A stretch of 64,000 nt of DNA from positions 85,216,322-85,280,321 of the forward strand of contig CM037778.1 in the NCBI GenBank assembly GCA_021229015.1. Reading direction: 5' to 3'. The stretch's first letter is position 1; the number at the start of each line of letters is the position of its first letter. The DNA comes from Solen grandis. Lineage: Eukaryota > Mollusca > Bivalvia > Adapedonta > Solenidae. The notes under the pieces were generated by a model. It did not search any database and was not told where the DNA came from. It was given only the letters and a program-made list of their open reading frames with translations. The translations under genes were made by a program, and so were the position numbers. Shown here piece by piece: positions 1-12,521 of this stretch.

Positions 1-725
1 GCATAAAACAGGTAAATACGAATGGTCCCATAAAACAGGTAAATACGAATGGTCCCATAAAACAGCTAAATACGAATGGTCGCATAAAACAGCTAAATAC
101 GGGTGGTCGCATTAAACAGGTAAATACGAATGGTCCCATAAAACAGGTAAATACGAATGGTCGCATAAAACAGTAAATACGGGTGGTCGCATTAAACAGG
201 TAAATACGAATGGTCGCATAAAACAGGTAAATACGAATGGTCGCATAAAACAGGTAAATACGAATGGTCGCATAAAACAGCTAAAAACGGGTGGTCGCAT
301 AAAACAGGTAAATACGAATGGTCGCATAAAACAGGTAAATATGGATGGTCGCTTAAAACAGGTAAATACGAATGGTCGCATAAAACAGGTAAATACGGGT
401 GGTCGCATTAAACAGCTAAATACGAATGGTCGCATAAAACAGCTAAAAACGGGTGGTCGCATAAAACAGCTAAATACGAATGGTCGCATAAAACAGCTAA
501 ATACGAAAGGTCGCATAGAACAGGTAAATACGAATGGTCGCATAAAACAGGTAAATACGAATGGTCGCATAAAACAGGTAAATACGAATGGTCGCATAAA
601 ACAGCTAAATACGAATGGTCGCATAAAACAGCTAAATACGAATGGTCGCATAAAACAGGTAAATACGAATGGTCGCATAAAACAGCTAAATACGGGTGGT
701 CGCATAAAAAGCTAAATACGGGTGG
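1..725. repeat. 27-bp tandem minisatellite, about 27 copies
   Basis: The array repeats a 27-bp unit with a core like GGTCGCATAAAACAGGTAAA followed by TACGAAT. Units differ at few positions (GAA/GGG, GGT/GCT, TCC/TCG). The period is a multiple of three and the unit has no stop in one frame on each strand, so long frames appear on both: a 9-residue repeat NGRIKQVNT on plus and MRPFVFTCF on minus. Two opposed open frames are the expected by-product of such a unit, so I do not call a gene. The array runs off the left edge. Its right edge decays at about 716-790 into GGTGGTAGCTAAAATAGG-like and GCTTAACACAGG-like pieces. Confidence 0.95.
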
Positions 726-1178
726 TAGCTAAAATAGGTAGATAACGTTGTTCGCTAAAGACGGATGTTGCTTAACACAGGAAAAGCTATACTCACCAAA
801 TACATGACAGCTCTACTCATCCCCGGTTCAAAGTCTTTAATGGTGGACAAAGTACTGCAGACCAGGGCACCGATGCAAATCAGGCAACTGGAAGTAGAGA
901 ACATTTAAACTTTTGTCTTTATTTCTAAATTATGGCCAAACATGTCTCGCGTTCCGGTGCTACACCTGTTCTAAAAACTCTTAGAATTTATTGCCCTTTA
1001 AAATTGATCTTCCGACATTCGGATCGCAGGCGCCTCAACATTCACTGATGCAATACCAACATATCATTGTATTTGTTGTGTGATTCGAGGTAACTTAAAG
1101 CGTCTAAAGGATTATGATCAGAGAACGGCCAAGAAAAATCGTCCGGCTTTATATTTCACATTCGACTTCATAACACAG

Positions 1179-1180
<2 letters not shown>
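726..1180. other. No gene seen; degenerate array edge then unique DNA
   Basis: 716-790 holds decayed units of the minisatellite. The rest is unremarkable AT-rich sequence with no supported gene. Confidence 0.6.
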
Positions 1181-1214
<34 letters not shown>

Positions 1215-1239
1215 CTGTCTGTCTCTCGCATTCTTTCCA

Positions 1240-1308
<69 letters not shown>
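1181..1308. repeat. Compound microsatellite (CT)n-(TGTC)n-(CT)n
   Basis: Two CT runs (about 1181-1212 and 1275-1308) flank a TGTC tetranucleotide run (about 1241-1274). The 81-residue frame across it is low-complexity and not a gene. Confidence 0.95.
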
Positions 1309-1312
<4 letters not shown>

Positions 1313-1319
1313 TTTATTG

Positions 1320-2150
1320 TGTTAGATAAACATAGCATAGCAAACATAGCCTTTTAAGAATAAAAATGTGCACCACATTTGTTCATTAAATATCACCCAA
1401 ACGAATGTCTCGATCATATGAAATCGAGATACACTAAACACCCATGTCTGCCTTTAACGAGCGTAATTCCGCTCAGCAACGATCGCTAATGCGGCTGACG
1501 TTATTTTGCTCCGTGGTCACACTGTTAAATCTGCCGTCTAAAGCTCCTAGCAGCTCTACCCAGCGCAATATCAGAAGTAATAAAACGCGAAAGCTGTTCA
1601 AACAGTGCTCTGGGGGAAACCGAATACTCCTTTCCTTTTTTAACGCGTTTTAAAGCCGTTCCAAGCCGGAACACAGCAAAGTGGGGCGCTGCAATCGCCT
1701 ACAAGGGAGCAATCATTTTGTTTCGTATTTGTTGTAGTGATTTTCATAATGGCTGCATTCGTATCGCTTTTTATTATTTCATTTTCAAATCATTGGAGTA
1801 TGGCTTACGGTTTTATAATATAGTACGTAGAAGTATACATCAATTTGATTAAGTTATAATTCGGTTGACAGGAAATGCATTTGCAATTGGAATTAGTTAA
1901 TATTTTAAAAGAATGGCTTTCATTTCAGCGAAACCATAATGAAAGCTTTTTGCAAACTACACTAAGGCTAAGAAGTCTATACTATAACTGGATTAACTTT
2001 ATCCGCATCTAAGTTAGACAATGAATTTTATTTCAGTTCTTATTCAATACGTTTCCTGCAACCTATTTTGTGTTTATTATAAATGGGAAAATTATGTACG
2101 TATGTTATATATATGAAATACTAGGCACATTAGTGGGGGTTTGACTGAGG
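1320..2150. other. No gene supported; slightly GC-richer island at 1440-1700
   Basis: 1440-1700 is less AT-rich than its surroundings and contains a 69-codon frame (1444-1653). It shows no recognisable domain, and splice context is not evident. The remainder is AT-rich with no visible feature. Confidence 0.4.
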
Positions 2151-2153
2151 TGC

Positions 2154-2223
2154 CAACAACAACAACAACGACGACGACGACGACGATGGTGGTGATGATG
2201 ATGATGATGATGATGATGACGAT
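2154..2223. repeat. Compound trinucleotide microsatellite (CAA)n(CGA)n(TGA)n
   Basis: Perfect CAA, then CGA, then TGA runs in succession. The poly-His and poly-Thr frames on either strand are products of the repeat. Confidence 0.95.
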
Positions 2224-2229
2224 AAGAAA

Positions 2230-4380
2230 GGACGAAATATTTAAAAAAAAACACAAAAAACTGAAAGATGTACCGATGTACGCAATATCTATTCATAAAT
2301 TTAAAAAAAATTCTAAAAATTGAAATTTCTTCGTACAAACACTTAAATTCTGAGACCTTACTAAAAATATTGAGAAAATCATGATTTTAAAAAAGTCTTT
2401 AAAAATAAGTATATAGGCAGAGCTTTTCATGTTGATAGCAACAAGTATATTACAACTATAGCCACTCGGCCACGGGGATCAAGTCTTTCAATCTCTCCTG
2501 GTGTTTATGACTATTATACCACGGTGTAAAACACAGTCAGAACAACGCACAGAAGTAATCATTCACCATGGATATATAACACAAATAAATGTCATTTTAT
2601 TAGAAGGGTTATCTCTCCCATGTCGACGCTACGCACCGGTTAATATTTCTTTACGAGACCTTAGCGGGGAAGGGATTTAGTTTTGATGATTCTTATTCTG
2701 TACCGCTCTGACGTCATCAGCGATTTTCTACGAAAATCACGGCACATTGGAACTTTTCTTCCTCATCCGCACTCGAAAATAACAGACACTAGAAAGTGAT
2801 TTGCAAAATGTTCTATGCATATTTAAAGAAGCCCCCCAAAGTTCAGTGCAACATTTGGCAACATTTTTAGTTGTTTCTTGCTCTCAAGTTAACCGCCAAT
2901 TTACTCCGTCACATGCAGTTGGTGTATATACTCGTACAAAAGCCTCATCGTATGGAGATTTCAGACTTTGCCTGTTTGTTTAGTTTGTTAATAAAAATAT
3001 TTTTGATCATTGTTTTTTAATTAATTAATTAATATATTTATTTATTTACCTATTTTATAAAATGCAAGTGACCTAATTAACAGCCAGTATTCGAATCTCA
3101 TATGATACTGGCGAAATAAATTAATAATAATAAAAATAATAATAAAAAAAACATCAGCTCATAAAAGAAAAGTCCCTTTAGGAATATAAATTTCAATTTT
3201 CAGAATGTATAATGGAATCCTGAAGGTGTTAACATTCCCGTAAATATTATGTTTTTGTCAATAACATAACTTTCAGTCATAAAATATCAATTGAAAAAAA
3301 AAAAAGAAGAAAAAAATTACTGATAATGATAATAAATAAGATCAAAGGACAAATTTCATTCATTGTATTTCACTGATACTTTTTCCCTCCTACGAAAGCA
3401 GGTGACGTTTGTCTTGCCCTCTAGAAGGCAATAAATTTGGATATCAGGTAATGTCAATTTCGCAGTCGGTTACAATTTGTTGCATTACGCAACACAACAA
3501 TAACAAAGATTTGACCCAATAACTTATGTAAAATTAATGATTCAACCTTCTAACTACACGCATACACAAACAACACTTCACTCTAACAAAAAACAACAAT
3601 GACGACTACTCCCCCATCAAAAAAAAAAAAAAGTAAATATAAATAAATAAAAACCGTCCCAACACATACACACACACACACACTTTTACAAGCATCGGTC
3701 ACGAAACCACTTGGAGGAAATGATATAGTGATCTAGTGCCCAAATGTCTCTCAATTACATCCGGTCTAGTTTACACAGAGCTCGTTACGTCGTGTCTGTT
3801 TCCTGTTAAGTTCTGTTAATAACAGACCCACCAACTCTGATAGCCATCGCAAATCTCGGTCTTCTCCCTAGAAGAAGATCAACCAATGTATGCAAACTAT
3901 CAATCAGGATAATCCAATCGTGAAATAGAACACTTGTGCATGATAAGTTTTAAATCATTGAACAAACGCGGCCAGAAGACGAATTTAGACTTAAGCTTTA
4001 TTTATTTATATATATGTACTGCATACGTCAATAACTGTAGATAACTAAGGTTCGAAATTTGCGTGATTACGTTATATATAAATCTAGAATTACTGTTAAC
4101 CGAGATTTTGCATTTCCATTTGATTCAGATATATTCTTACACTAAAGACATAAAAATGGTTTTACTATGTGTACTCTGATAGACTGGGGGAATACATTAC
4201 TACATTTGTAATACAGTAAACATGCAAAAATCCTGGACTGGAGGAAATAGAGAGACAGAGAAATGTCAAAACATAATCTAATAAAATCATCTGATTTAGA
4301 GATAAGCACTATATTCCGTTTTATATTTTAATCTTGTATCATTTGATATATATAAATAAGGTTGTAAGTTAAAGGCTTAT
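2230..4380. other. No gene seen; AT-rich intergenic or intronic DNA
   Basis: It contains a tiny SINE-A head scrap at about 2459-2480 (reads GCCACTCGGCCACGG), A-rich runs (about 3293-3315, 3620-3632) and a short CA run (about 3667-3683). The 60-codon frame at 2801-2983 has no recognisable domain. Confidence 0.5.
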
Positions 4381-4384
4381 TATA

Positions 4385-4850
4385 TTTCAGAATGATTAGT
4401 TTTTCATTAAAAAGAAAATATAACATTGACATATTGTAGACTAGCACAAATGATACAAAATGTACATATATCTTCTGTTAAATAACAGTTTAACGCATTG
4501 AAAATATTTATCAAAATACTCATTTTAGTATTTTGGATGGATTTCAAAATACTCTCATTGTTTACATTTTGTATTGACGGGTATTCCCGAAGACCGCCTG
4601 TAATTGGAAATAATTTAAATTTTGAAAAACCGTCGTCGAATCACAATTTGTTTATCTGCTACGACACCAATTTATGCACTCGTGAAAAGTTTACGGAGAC
4701 ATACGGAATGTCTATGGAAAATTGACGAGGAATTGCGGAATTCCTATTGTAGAAACGTTGTCGTCAACGAGTATCTCGTAAAACAATTGTAGCACATACA
4801 GCTTTTCTGTCCAAAGACTATACACTGCTTTTTGATTTAAGCAAACCACA
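4385..4850 (+). repeat. Dispersed repeat, copy 1 (pairs with 15090-15600)
   Basis: It shares long gapped identity in the same orientation with 15090-15600. Landmarks in both: ATAACATT, AAATAACAG, GTATTCCCGAAGAC, CACAATTTGTTTATCTGCTA (T for C at the second base in copy 2), ATGTCTATGGA and TCGTCAACGAGTAT. The 75-codon frame at 4498-4725 lies inside the repeat and is not conserved as a frame in the other copy. Element type unknown; no terminal repeats seen. Confidence 0.75.
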
Positions 4851-5288
4851 CATGCAATGGTTTCAAAATGTCATAAATTTTATGAACCTACACATTATAT
4901 TTATCTCTTGTATGCATTGCACAATTTTAAACTTTGTTTGCAGTATATTTTTCATAATGTATGTGCAATGATGAGATGAAAGAAATAAAACAACCACGAT
5001 CCTTTGAATAGTTTTGACCTGATTATTTAATAATCAATTCGTCGACGAATCGTTGAGCTGAGGAAGACTGCGTGATAAATCGTCAACTATGATCTTTATT
5101 TGTCATCGAATTAGGCATTTTATAATTTTAGACAGAGTAGCGATTTACGGTCGGTAAACTTATTTCTAATCAGTTGTCACTGTCATTTAAGGTCTACAAT
5201 GCTGCAGCAATATTTTGACCTGAAAATGCAATTAAAAATGATCATATTGTACAAATAATAACAAACACATTCAAATATCAATGTTATA

Positions 5289-5534
5289 TATATTTCGGTC
5301 CTTTGGAGACTATGTCTACTTGAGACAGATATAGTACTGCTACACTGCAGTATAACGCCGTAGACATGTGGCATGATACCACACTCAGTCACATTATCCT
5401 GACACCGGGCCAACCGTCCTGCAACTACCCTTACATACTGAGCGTTAAGCAAGGGAGCTATACCAGTACCATTTTTTACGACTTTGGTATATCGCGGCCG
5501 GGGATCGAACCCACGACCTCCCGCTTCCGAGGCA
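5289..5534 (-). mobile_element. SINE-A (RUDI-like tRNA-headed SINE), 5'-truncated copy
   Basis: On the minus strand it reads a partial tRNA-like head with GGTTCGATCCCC, then GGTACTGGTATAGCTCCC, the block GTGTCAGGATAATGTGACT and CTGTCTCAAGTAGACA. The GACGTTAAACCC tail is missing or decayed. It matches ten or more other copies in this window. Confidence 0.9.
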
Positions 5535-5539
5535 TGGTG

Positions 5540-6110
5540 ATATGTACCAGGAGCTACATAAGCTTTATATTCGTACTACATCATGCAAATTAAATAACAG
5601 TTTACAAGCATTAGTATCAAAGTCAAACCATTTATCAGTTAGACAGACGGGCTAATTAATCGACAACTTTTTTTTACGGACTGATCCCCAACGCTACCTT
5701 TTATATATGTCTTTTTTAAGCGATTTTGGCATTGTTTCGATCTTACATCTAATATTAATCTCATTTCTAACAAAACATCAAGTGTCATTTGGTGTTTATT
5801 CCAGAAACTGATAACTCTTTAATACATTCTGTCACACGGTATATCTTTTACCAAGCCTCGAAAGAAAATTTACACTAATCATTTCCCCTAGAAATATATT
5901 ATGTTTGGTTTCCAAACCGTCCCCTAAAATAAGAATAATTTCAAAATTAGAATAAATGGCCATGCAATGCTCATTTGCTATACTTTCAGGCAATACATTA
6001 TCGAAAGAAACAATGCACACAAAACAAACGAGTGCATCTGTGCAGACATTTTTCAGTAGCTGTATAAAGAGAGAGCCTGCTAAAATTATAGATGTTCTAC
6101 TTATGTACTG
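5540..6110. other. No gene seen
   Basis: AT-rich DNA. The 98-codon minus frame at 5832-6128 runs into the adjacent MITE and shows no domain. Confidence 0.5.
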
Positions 6111-6114
6111 TGTT

Positions 6115-6299
6115 TTAAGGTGATCCATCCATCATTAAATCATAATCATGGGCCTTTAAATTCTAATACAGACTTAAATTTAAGTGCATATGCAAGCATA
6201 CATTGACTTGGAATTATAAGTGTATAAAAGCTTGCATTTAGTATAAATCGAGTATTGATTGAACATGATCTCAATTTAATTGTGGATGGTTTACCTTAA
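6115..6299. mobile_element. TTAA-flanked palindromic MITE, copy 1 of 4
   Basis: It is bounded by TTAA on both sides and has inverted ends of the form GGTAATCCATCCATCATTAA with a few mismatches. Relatives lie at 19797-20003, 31397-31597 and 58810-59006. There is no coding capacity. TTAA target choice is typical of piggyBac elements, but the terminal bases are not typical, so the superfamily is an inference. Confidence 0.8.
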
Positions 6300-6920
6300 A
6301 TCATTTAACCATTACCAGAGTGGTATCGATTTCCTCCGAATTTAATTATTTGTTCATAAATAGTGTTTCAATTTATGACATTAATTTCAAATGATTTGCG
6401 CGACAATAACATTTCCATTATTGCTTTTGGATTCCCCGGCTTGGAATATAACTGCAACATATATTAAGAAAAAAACAACAGAACAACAAATGTTATCGAT
6501 GGCTTCGTCTTGAAATTATTTAATATGCATACTTGTTTATCAAGTTTCAAATTTCAATTAATGATATTGACTCGCCAGTCTGTAACTAAAACAGGTACAG
6601 ATGCAAATGTATCAAGTTAAAAAACAGTAAACAACTGATTGCAGAACATATCACGAAATCAAGTATTAAGAATGACTATTTTTTTGCAAACTTATACATC
6701 ATCTTGTGCCCATTTTTTCCTCAAACCAAACTTCTTATACCGGCAGACGTAAGAATAAGACAAAGTAACATTTTCTGCTTGACACAAATCAGAACATCAG
6801 AAAGACACACACAAATGTTCATCCTACCCTAAAATATTAATGCAGTGGAACATGTCACCCTGCATGTCCCAACAAGCAGACACAGTTGAAGCTTTCAAAG
6901 TCCTTAGCCGAAAAAAAAGC
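6300..6920. other. No gene seen
   Basis: AT-rich, no recognisable repeat or exon. Confidence 0.5.
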
Positions 6921-6923
6921 TGT

Positions 6924-7141
6924 TTGTTTCCACTAACATATCCGTAAAAAAATGGGCCAGTAGACCGGCTGAACTTTTTCTTTAGTTTTAACTTTTTTTT
7001 TATTTTTACGAAGTATTTTTAGAGGAATTGACGAAAAACAGCTTTTTGCAACAGTAAAAGCCCGAATGCTACGAACAAAAAAAAATACGGTCGGCACAAA
7101 TTTTTTTAAAAAAAATAGGTCGGTCGAGTTAGTGGAAACAA
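6924..7141. mobile_element. Short TIR element (MITE-like)
   Basis: A 14-bp terminal inverted repeat TTGTTTCCACTAAC occurs at 6924-6937 and, inverted, at 7128-7141. The arms continue with imperfect complementarity (A/T-rich runs and GACCGG/CGGTCGG blocks). No frame and no clear target duplication. Confidence 0.65.
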
Positions 7142-7144
7142 GTA

Positions 7145-9310
7145 ACTTTTTTACGCATACTCACTGTACTTGTACCTACTATACTAATCAGCAACCAATA
7201 TGTATAAAACTTTAAATAATCTTGTAATAAAATTAATTTAAATGCTAAACGCTTTTATGTAATAACACCCTCAGTATTTTTATACCAACGTCTGCACCTA
7301 ATTTTCAGTGTTTTGAATGAGTGCAGACATAACGAAGAAGACAGAAGAAAAAGTTGAGCAACGTCTAAAATCGCAGCCTACTGTCTTTATTCATCACAGG
7401 GACAAAGCTTATATTACCATACAGCATTTATATGAAGATGTCGCTTCCTAAAACGTAATATAATCAGTAGGTAAATCTAGACAAACCAAATCGATCATAA
7501 TTACGCCCTTTGTCTAGACGCTGTTTCAGCATCTAGGCTGAGGGAATCCTTTCATATTGCTTCCTGAGCAACAGGAGAGCGCGTAACAAGCTGTGTTATC
7601 AAATAACAAGGCTGAGGGACAAACGTCTGCAAACTCTCCCCGGTACCTGATCATATAAGGATGGAACTTGAGTTCAGGCTATGAAAGATTAATGATTGAA
7701 TCAGGCTGGTTGTTCTAGTAAAAGTGACACAGCGGCATTCGTTGGTTTTTTTGTGTTTTTTTGTGTTTTTTTTTTTTTGTATCTCCTTTTACAACTGTCA
7801 TTATAATTACGTGTCTTTATCCGACGTTTTATTGTATTTCTTTTTTGTTTTGGTTATTTTTTTACTTTTTGCTTCTTTTCCTCTTGAGTTTGGCGTCTTG
7901 CAACAGGTACTCAGGCCTGAACACAAAGAGATATACCAAGAAAAGTTAGAACAAAAAAATGGGTAAATAGCTGCATTTAAACGAAAGCACGATCTTCCGT
8001 TTGGGTTAAACTAAACTACACTGAACTGAACCGAACCGAACCGAGCTGAACCGAACGAACGGATAAATAAATAAGTAAATAAATTACGGTATGATGCCAT
8101 GGCATAAAAGCACACATACATGTACATACATTGTACAGACACTGGGCAGTACTTATATATGTTGAGCCCTATATAGTCAACAGAGCTATAATACCATATT
8201 AACAATTTAACGACTTTGTGGTAAGTAAACTATTTTGTCTACCGGTAAGTACATAAATCTCGTAAATAATACTCTGAATAAGGAAACAGTTAATTGAAAT
8301 GGTGGAAAATATTTTGGGAAAAGAATTGGATAATCATGAAATTGAAATACACAACTTTATTCGAATGTGCTTGGATTATTTGCGGACGTAATTCAGATTT
8401 ACAGCGTTCATGGTTCCAGGGTGTGCAGATATCAGTTTACTGGGCACATATGAAGAGATTTATAGCGTACATAAAGCGGAAGGGTGCAGATGCATGCAGA
8501 GAAGAAGTCTGTAACGCAATCTACCGAGATAGGATGAAATAAATTAGTTGGTAAATAATTCAGATGGATTCATTACTTAGGTAGCTTAATCTAGGAAAAG
8601 TATCAGACAATTTGGAGCAATGGCATTTCCGCCTGACAACATTGCAAGTGAGCTGTTTGCACAGATATTTGTCTGTCACCATTTAATAATTTGGAGTGTG
8701 CGAGCTCCATAATAGTCGTTTCTATGCAAAGCATAAGGGTTTATTTCTCACATTGAAAAACTTCTCTGATTGACAGCATGCTGTTTTGCTAGAAATTATG
8801 AAGGAATTAATCAGATTTCGGGAAAATTTTGGAAGAGACTAGTTTCAATGTGCATTGTTTTTTCGTTTAGTATTGAGATTCGATTGTTAAAGCAAATGCA
8901 ACAAAACTGCAATAGTCCGAGAATAGTATTCCAAGAACACAGCCTTAATCGAGTGTAAATACCCAGTCTCGATACAGGATAAAGCAGAGGGGAGAATTCT
9001 CAAGTTTTCAAAGCCTGGCGATTATAGGAGCTGCACCAGCAATTTGATTTGATTAAACCATGTTAAACTGCAGGTTTGACTAAACCTGACATAAGAACAC
9101 TTATGTATTATATAGAACATAAATTCACCCTGTGGAAATATAGACTAATAATTAAACATATACTAATGATAATAATAATAGTAGTATTTTTAGAGGATAA
9201 CATATTTGGTGATGCCTTTCTTTCATATGGTCCTCTTAATAAATATAAAATGCAATTTATAGGTATTAAAAAAAAAAAATCATAATATACTGATATTAAA
9301 TATTTTTTTA
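7145..9310. other. No gene supported; pentamer repeat and a low-confidence protein-like stretch
   Basis: 8005-8060 is a degenerate (CTGAA/CCGAA)n pentamer run. At 8294-8542 three overlapping plus-strand frames look mildly protein-like, and 8300-8391 reads MVENILGKELDNHEIEIHNF in another frame before a stop. No domain could be assigned, so it may be a decayed exon or chance. Confidence 0.3.
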
Positions 9311-9316
9311 AATATA

Positions 9317-9734
9317 GGTGTATGCTATCAAAATGGTGAAAGCGACTCCTCAGTTTCCAATTTCTTCGATGAGTTGTTGTTTGCGTTCGCTTTAAGGCCA
9401 GCACCTCTGACCTTGGTTCTCTTACTTTTTCTGTCAGGGCTGTCCTCCTTAAGCTCCTTTAGATAGGTGCACCTACCCACAGCTTGCGGATACAAAAGAT
9501 TCGGGTGAGCTACCCTAACTCTTTCCGAATAGACCCCCTGGTTCCTTAACGTGCCCGATGTATAGTACCGATACAAACGAAGCCCTTAACCACTGTCTGG
9601 ATGAACCAGCGCTAGACTTCTAGTTAGGCGGGGATCACTAAAAAGTGCCCCAGAAATTTTCCAAGGCTCTAGCCTGGGCCCCTGGATTAGCAAACCAGAG
9701 CGTTGCCACTGAGCCATCGCTTCGCCCATTATTC
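9317..9734 (-). mobile_element. SINE-D, full-length-looking tRNA-headed SINE
   Basis: On the minus strand the element begins GGGCGAAGCGATGGCTCAGT, a tRNA-like box A region (TGGCTCAGTGG), and runs through a unique body containing GGGCACGTTAAGGAACC to an AACAACAACTC tail. AAATATA occurs just outside both ends (9310-9316 and 9735-9741), a plausible 7-bp target duplication. The 82-codon minus frame at 9328-9576 is SINE body, not a protein gene. Confidence 0.8.
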
Positions 9735-9739
9735 AAATA

Positions 9740-10180
9740 TAACTTTAAATGTATGCTCGTCAATTCAGATTTTGTTATATTTTTAGATATGACTGAAATA
9801 GGTTATTTGTAAAAAGGTACAAATATATCCACACTAATATTAAATACATGTTTAATTGTAGAATGAAAGATAAAGTATGCATGTATTAAGATAGGGAATT
9901 CAATCCAGTCAACGGGGAATAAAAACATATACAAATGTACCAAAAAACAGACTAGCGTTCAATTAAGGCTAACGCTCGAGACTCTGAGTTGGTTTCCTGT
10001 TAATGGTAAATGATCGCAGGACAGGAGTTATGTGTTTAACCCCTGTTGACTACATTCAAAACTCGTAACAATCCTACCGATCAATTATATATAATTATCT
10101 CCCTTGCGTGGCACCCAGAAGCTAATGGTATTTTAATGACGTGCTGTTCCGGTGTCAGGGTACTACAAGAAAAAAGTATC
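9740..10180. other. No gene seen
   Basis: AT-rich DNA without recognisable elements. Confidence 0.5.
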
Positions 10181-10185
10181 TACAT

Positions 10186-10318
10186 ATGTAGTAATGGCGT
10201 CGTATTCCAGTGGTAACGTATCCGACAGCGGACCCGAAGGTTGTGGGTTGGAGTCACGTAAGGGGCAAAGATATTTAATGACCTTCCCATGCGCAAAGTA
10301 CAGGTCCAACACAGGAAC
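10186..10318 (+). mobile_element. SINE-C copy (tRNA-like head)
   Basis: It reads CCAGTGGTAACGTATCCGAC, then a box-B-like TTGTGGGTTGGAGTC, then CCTTCCCATGCGCAAAGTAC. The same order is seen at 14140-14292 (minus), 16925-17030, 19672-19788 (minus) and 49160-49282 (minus). Confidence 0.75.
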
Positions 10319-10971
10319 CGTCATGAGGGTTTAGTATAAGATGTTTCACAATCTACGTAAAATGAATAAGTTTTAACTAGTGAGGCATCGCCGACATGAT
10401 ATGTGGACAAAATGACTACAGATACTTTTGGTGGGCCGTGAAAATCAAGAAAACAAACATACGACTATTAAGCTGCAAAAGTCTTGCGTAGTATTCAGAA
10501 AAAAATGAAGCATAAAAAATAAAGACAATATGTCATAGTAAATCTCATTTTGAATATTTAAATCTACCGCCCGAGTTTAAAAAAAACGCTGATATAGGCT
10601 TCCATAGTTTCTATATGAATCAATAGCTTAAATTACTTTTGTAATTACACATTAATTTTTAATAATTGTCGTCTCCCTTACGTTTTTTAGTTTATAATCA
10701 ATGTTCTAATTACTTTGTTCATTTGGAATAGGTGTTAATGTATGTTATTAAATGCTATTAATATTCATCAAATGGCACATTTTCTTCATTTATTTAATTG
10801 CGTTTAATATACCTTGTGTTCGCCCTCGATCAGACTAAATGCATTCATAGCATTGCCGATAACGCCAAATTACCTATAATTGGAGAAAGGAGATTGCTGA
10901 AGTTTATTTTTATCTCCTTATATGGTTAGATAATTTTATAGCGGATTAACTTGATGTTGAAATCTATATAT

Positions 10972-11020
10972 GTTTTGTTTGTTGGGTTTAACGTCCCGAA
11001 ATGAATATATGATACTGCAG
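10972..11020 (-). mobile_element. SINE-A 3'-tail fragment
   Basis: TTTGTTGGGTTTAACGTCCC is the reverse complement of the SINE-A tail, followed by a scrap of body (GATACTGCAG). Heavily deleted. Confidence 0.7.
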
Positions 11021-11024
11021 CAAA

Positions 11025-11220
11025 TACTTAAAGAGAGAACGGAAAAAGACGGAATAAAGTGAAATTGAGAGAGACAGAGAGAGAGGCATTGGAAGATAGA
11101 TTACAGGGGAAAATAAGAAAGAGAAAGAGAGGTGAAGTTAGAAAGATATGATACAAAGTGATTGAAAGGGAAAATATGTGAGGAAAAAAAAGAAAAGGAA
11201 AAAAAAATTTTATTCAAAAG
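11025..11220 (+). repeat. Purine-rich tract
   Basis: About 190 bases of almost pure A/G on the plus strand with GAGA runs. Low complexity, no coding evidence; the 100-codon frame at 11178-11480 starts in it and has no domain. Confidence 0.7.
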
Positions 11221-11224
11221 ATAT

Positions 11225-12285
11225 AAGAGGAAATGTTCATCTTTCACTCAACAGTCTTTTTTATTATTATTGTTTCGATATAAATTTATATTTTCTGATT
11301 CAGCATTTCTTTCTTAATGAAAATAATGCTAGTTTGAAATTCACAGTTAAAACAAAATGTTCTATAAAAAAAAAAAAGCAGTCTGCATGCTGCTCGGTTC
11401 ACGGAAACTCGTTATTATGTCTCAAGAGAAGCTGTAAATGTTGTAAATCTAGGAAATATGTTCAAACAAAAACATCGTAAGAGCATTAGCCTACCAAATA
11501 GGAGGAACTATTTTGGATGAGCAATTGGGAAAACACAAAAAAAGACTTGGTAAAAATAACAATTTAGACATTGAATGAACGGGTGTCTAATATACGGGCG
11601 CACTAAACAAACAAGTATTGTTTCCTTATGTAGATTTTAGTTTATCAAAATGAAACGCATTGTTACGCTTCAATATTCTCCATTATTGAGAAATATGTTT
11701 TCCACGCAAAATATAAATAGGTGAAATATGAGATCCTAAAATTCATTTTAGTCTGTTAAAACCTTCTTTTTAAGTACGGAACTCATCACTCTTAATGTAT
11801 TTTGGATATTTATATGCAATGATTATTTTTGCTCTTGTGTGCGATGCATTTTGTAATGTTTTAACTTGAATTAAAATTAACTGCTACACTTTAATAACTT
11901 GTGATTCCGAATTAAGTTGTGAATCATGTTTCCTGATAATATGGCACAGGGGTCGTAACTAGAAAGAATTTTAAGTTAATTAGTTATCAATGACTTTGAA
12001 AGGAACATTGATTTTTTTGTTTTTTGTTTTTTTTTGTTTTGTATTGTTATGGTTAACGTCTTGCTGCTTATTTAAGGTAGTTGCTAAATAGAGATACACT
12101 GCTCACTAAACAGTACCAAACACACAACCATGCGTATTTTGTGTTGACCAGGTAAACCACTGACTACCTGTTTTTGAATGGTCTATCATATGAATACATC
12201 AGTGAATACAGGAAATGTCCATTACAAACAAAAACATTTTATCTAATGCTTTTTGGTGGATTATAGGGAAATATCAGTTAATTAG
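11225..12285. other. No gene seen
   Basis: AT-rich DNA with a T-rich run near 12010-12045; nothing else recognised. Confidence 0.5.
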
Positions 12286-12287
12286 AA

Positions 12288-12327
12288 ATGGTAAAATTTC
12301 ACTGTTTGAAACAGTGAATATTACCAT
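12288..12327. repeat. 40-bp near-perfect hairpin
   Basis: ATGGTAA...CACTGTTT pairs with AAACAGTG...TTACCAT around a very short loop. It may be the core of a small palindromic element. No function assigned. Confidence 0.7.
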
Positions 12328-12521
12328 TTGCATAATTATCACTCTGGTACTTGAATCCGACCCCTTCGGTTATAAAATGATCGGAGCGTCTTTTGTGCTG
12401 GGTTGTACGCAAGAAATGACGTCAATAAAAAAACGTCACGCACATGAGGTAAGCCCGCCAGTTTTGACGTCTTTTGTGAACACAGCTAATTTCTGGCCTT
12501 TAAAGCATTAAATAAAAAGAA

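Noticed and set aside
112..705. 197-codon minus frame of MRPFVFTCF repeats as a repeat protein
   Set aside because: It is the 27-bp minisatellite read in a stop-free frame; the opposite strand is equally open.
8294..8542. 82-codon plus frame and its neighbours as an exon or transposase piece
   Set aside because: Three competing frames and no recognisable motif.
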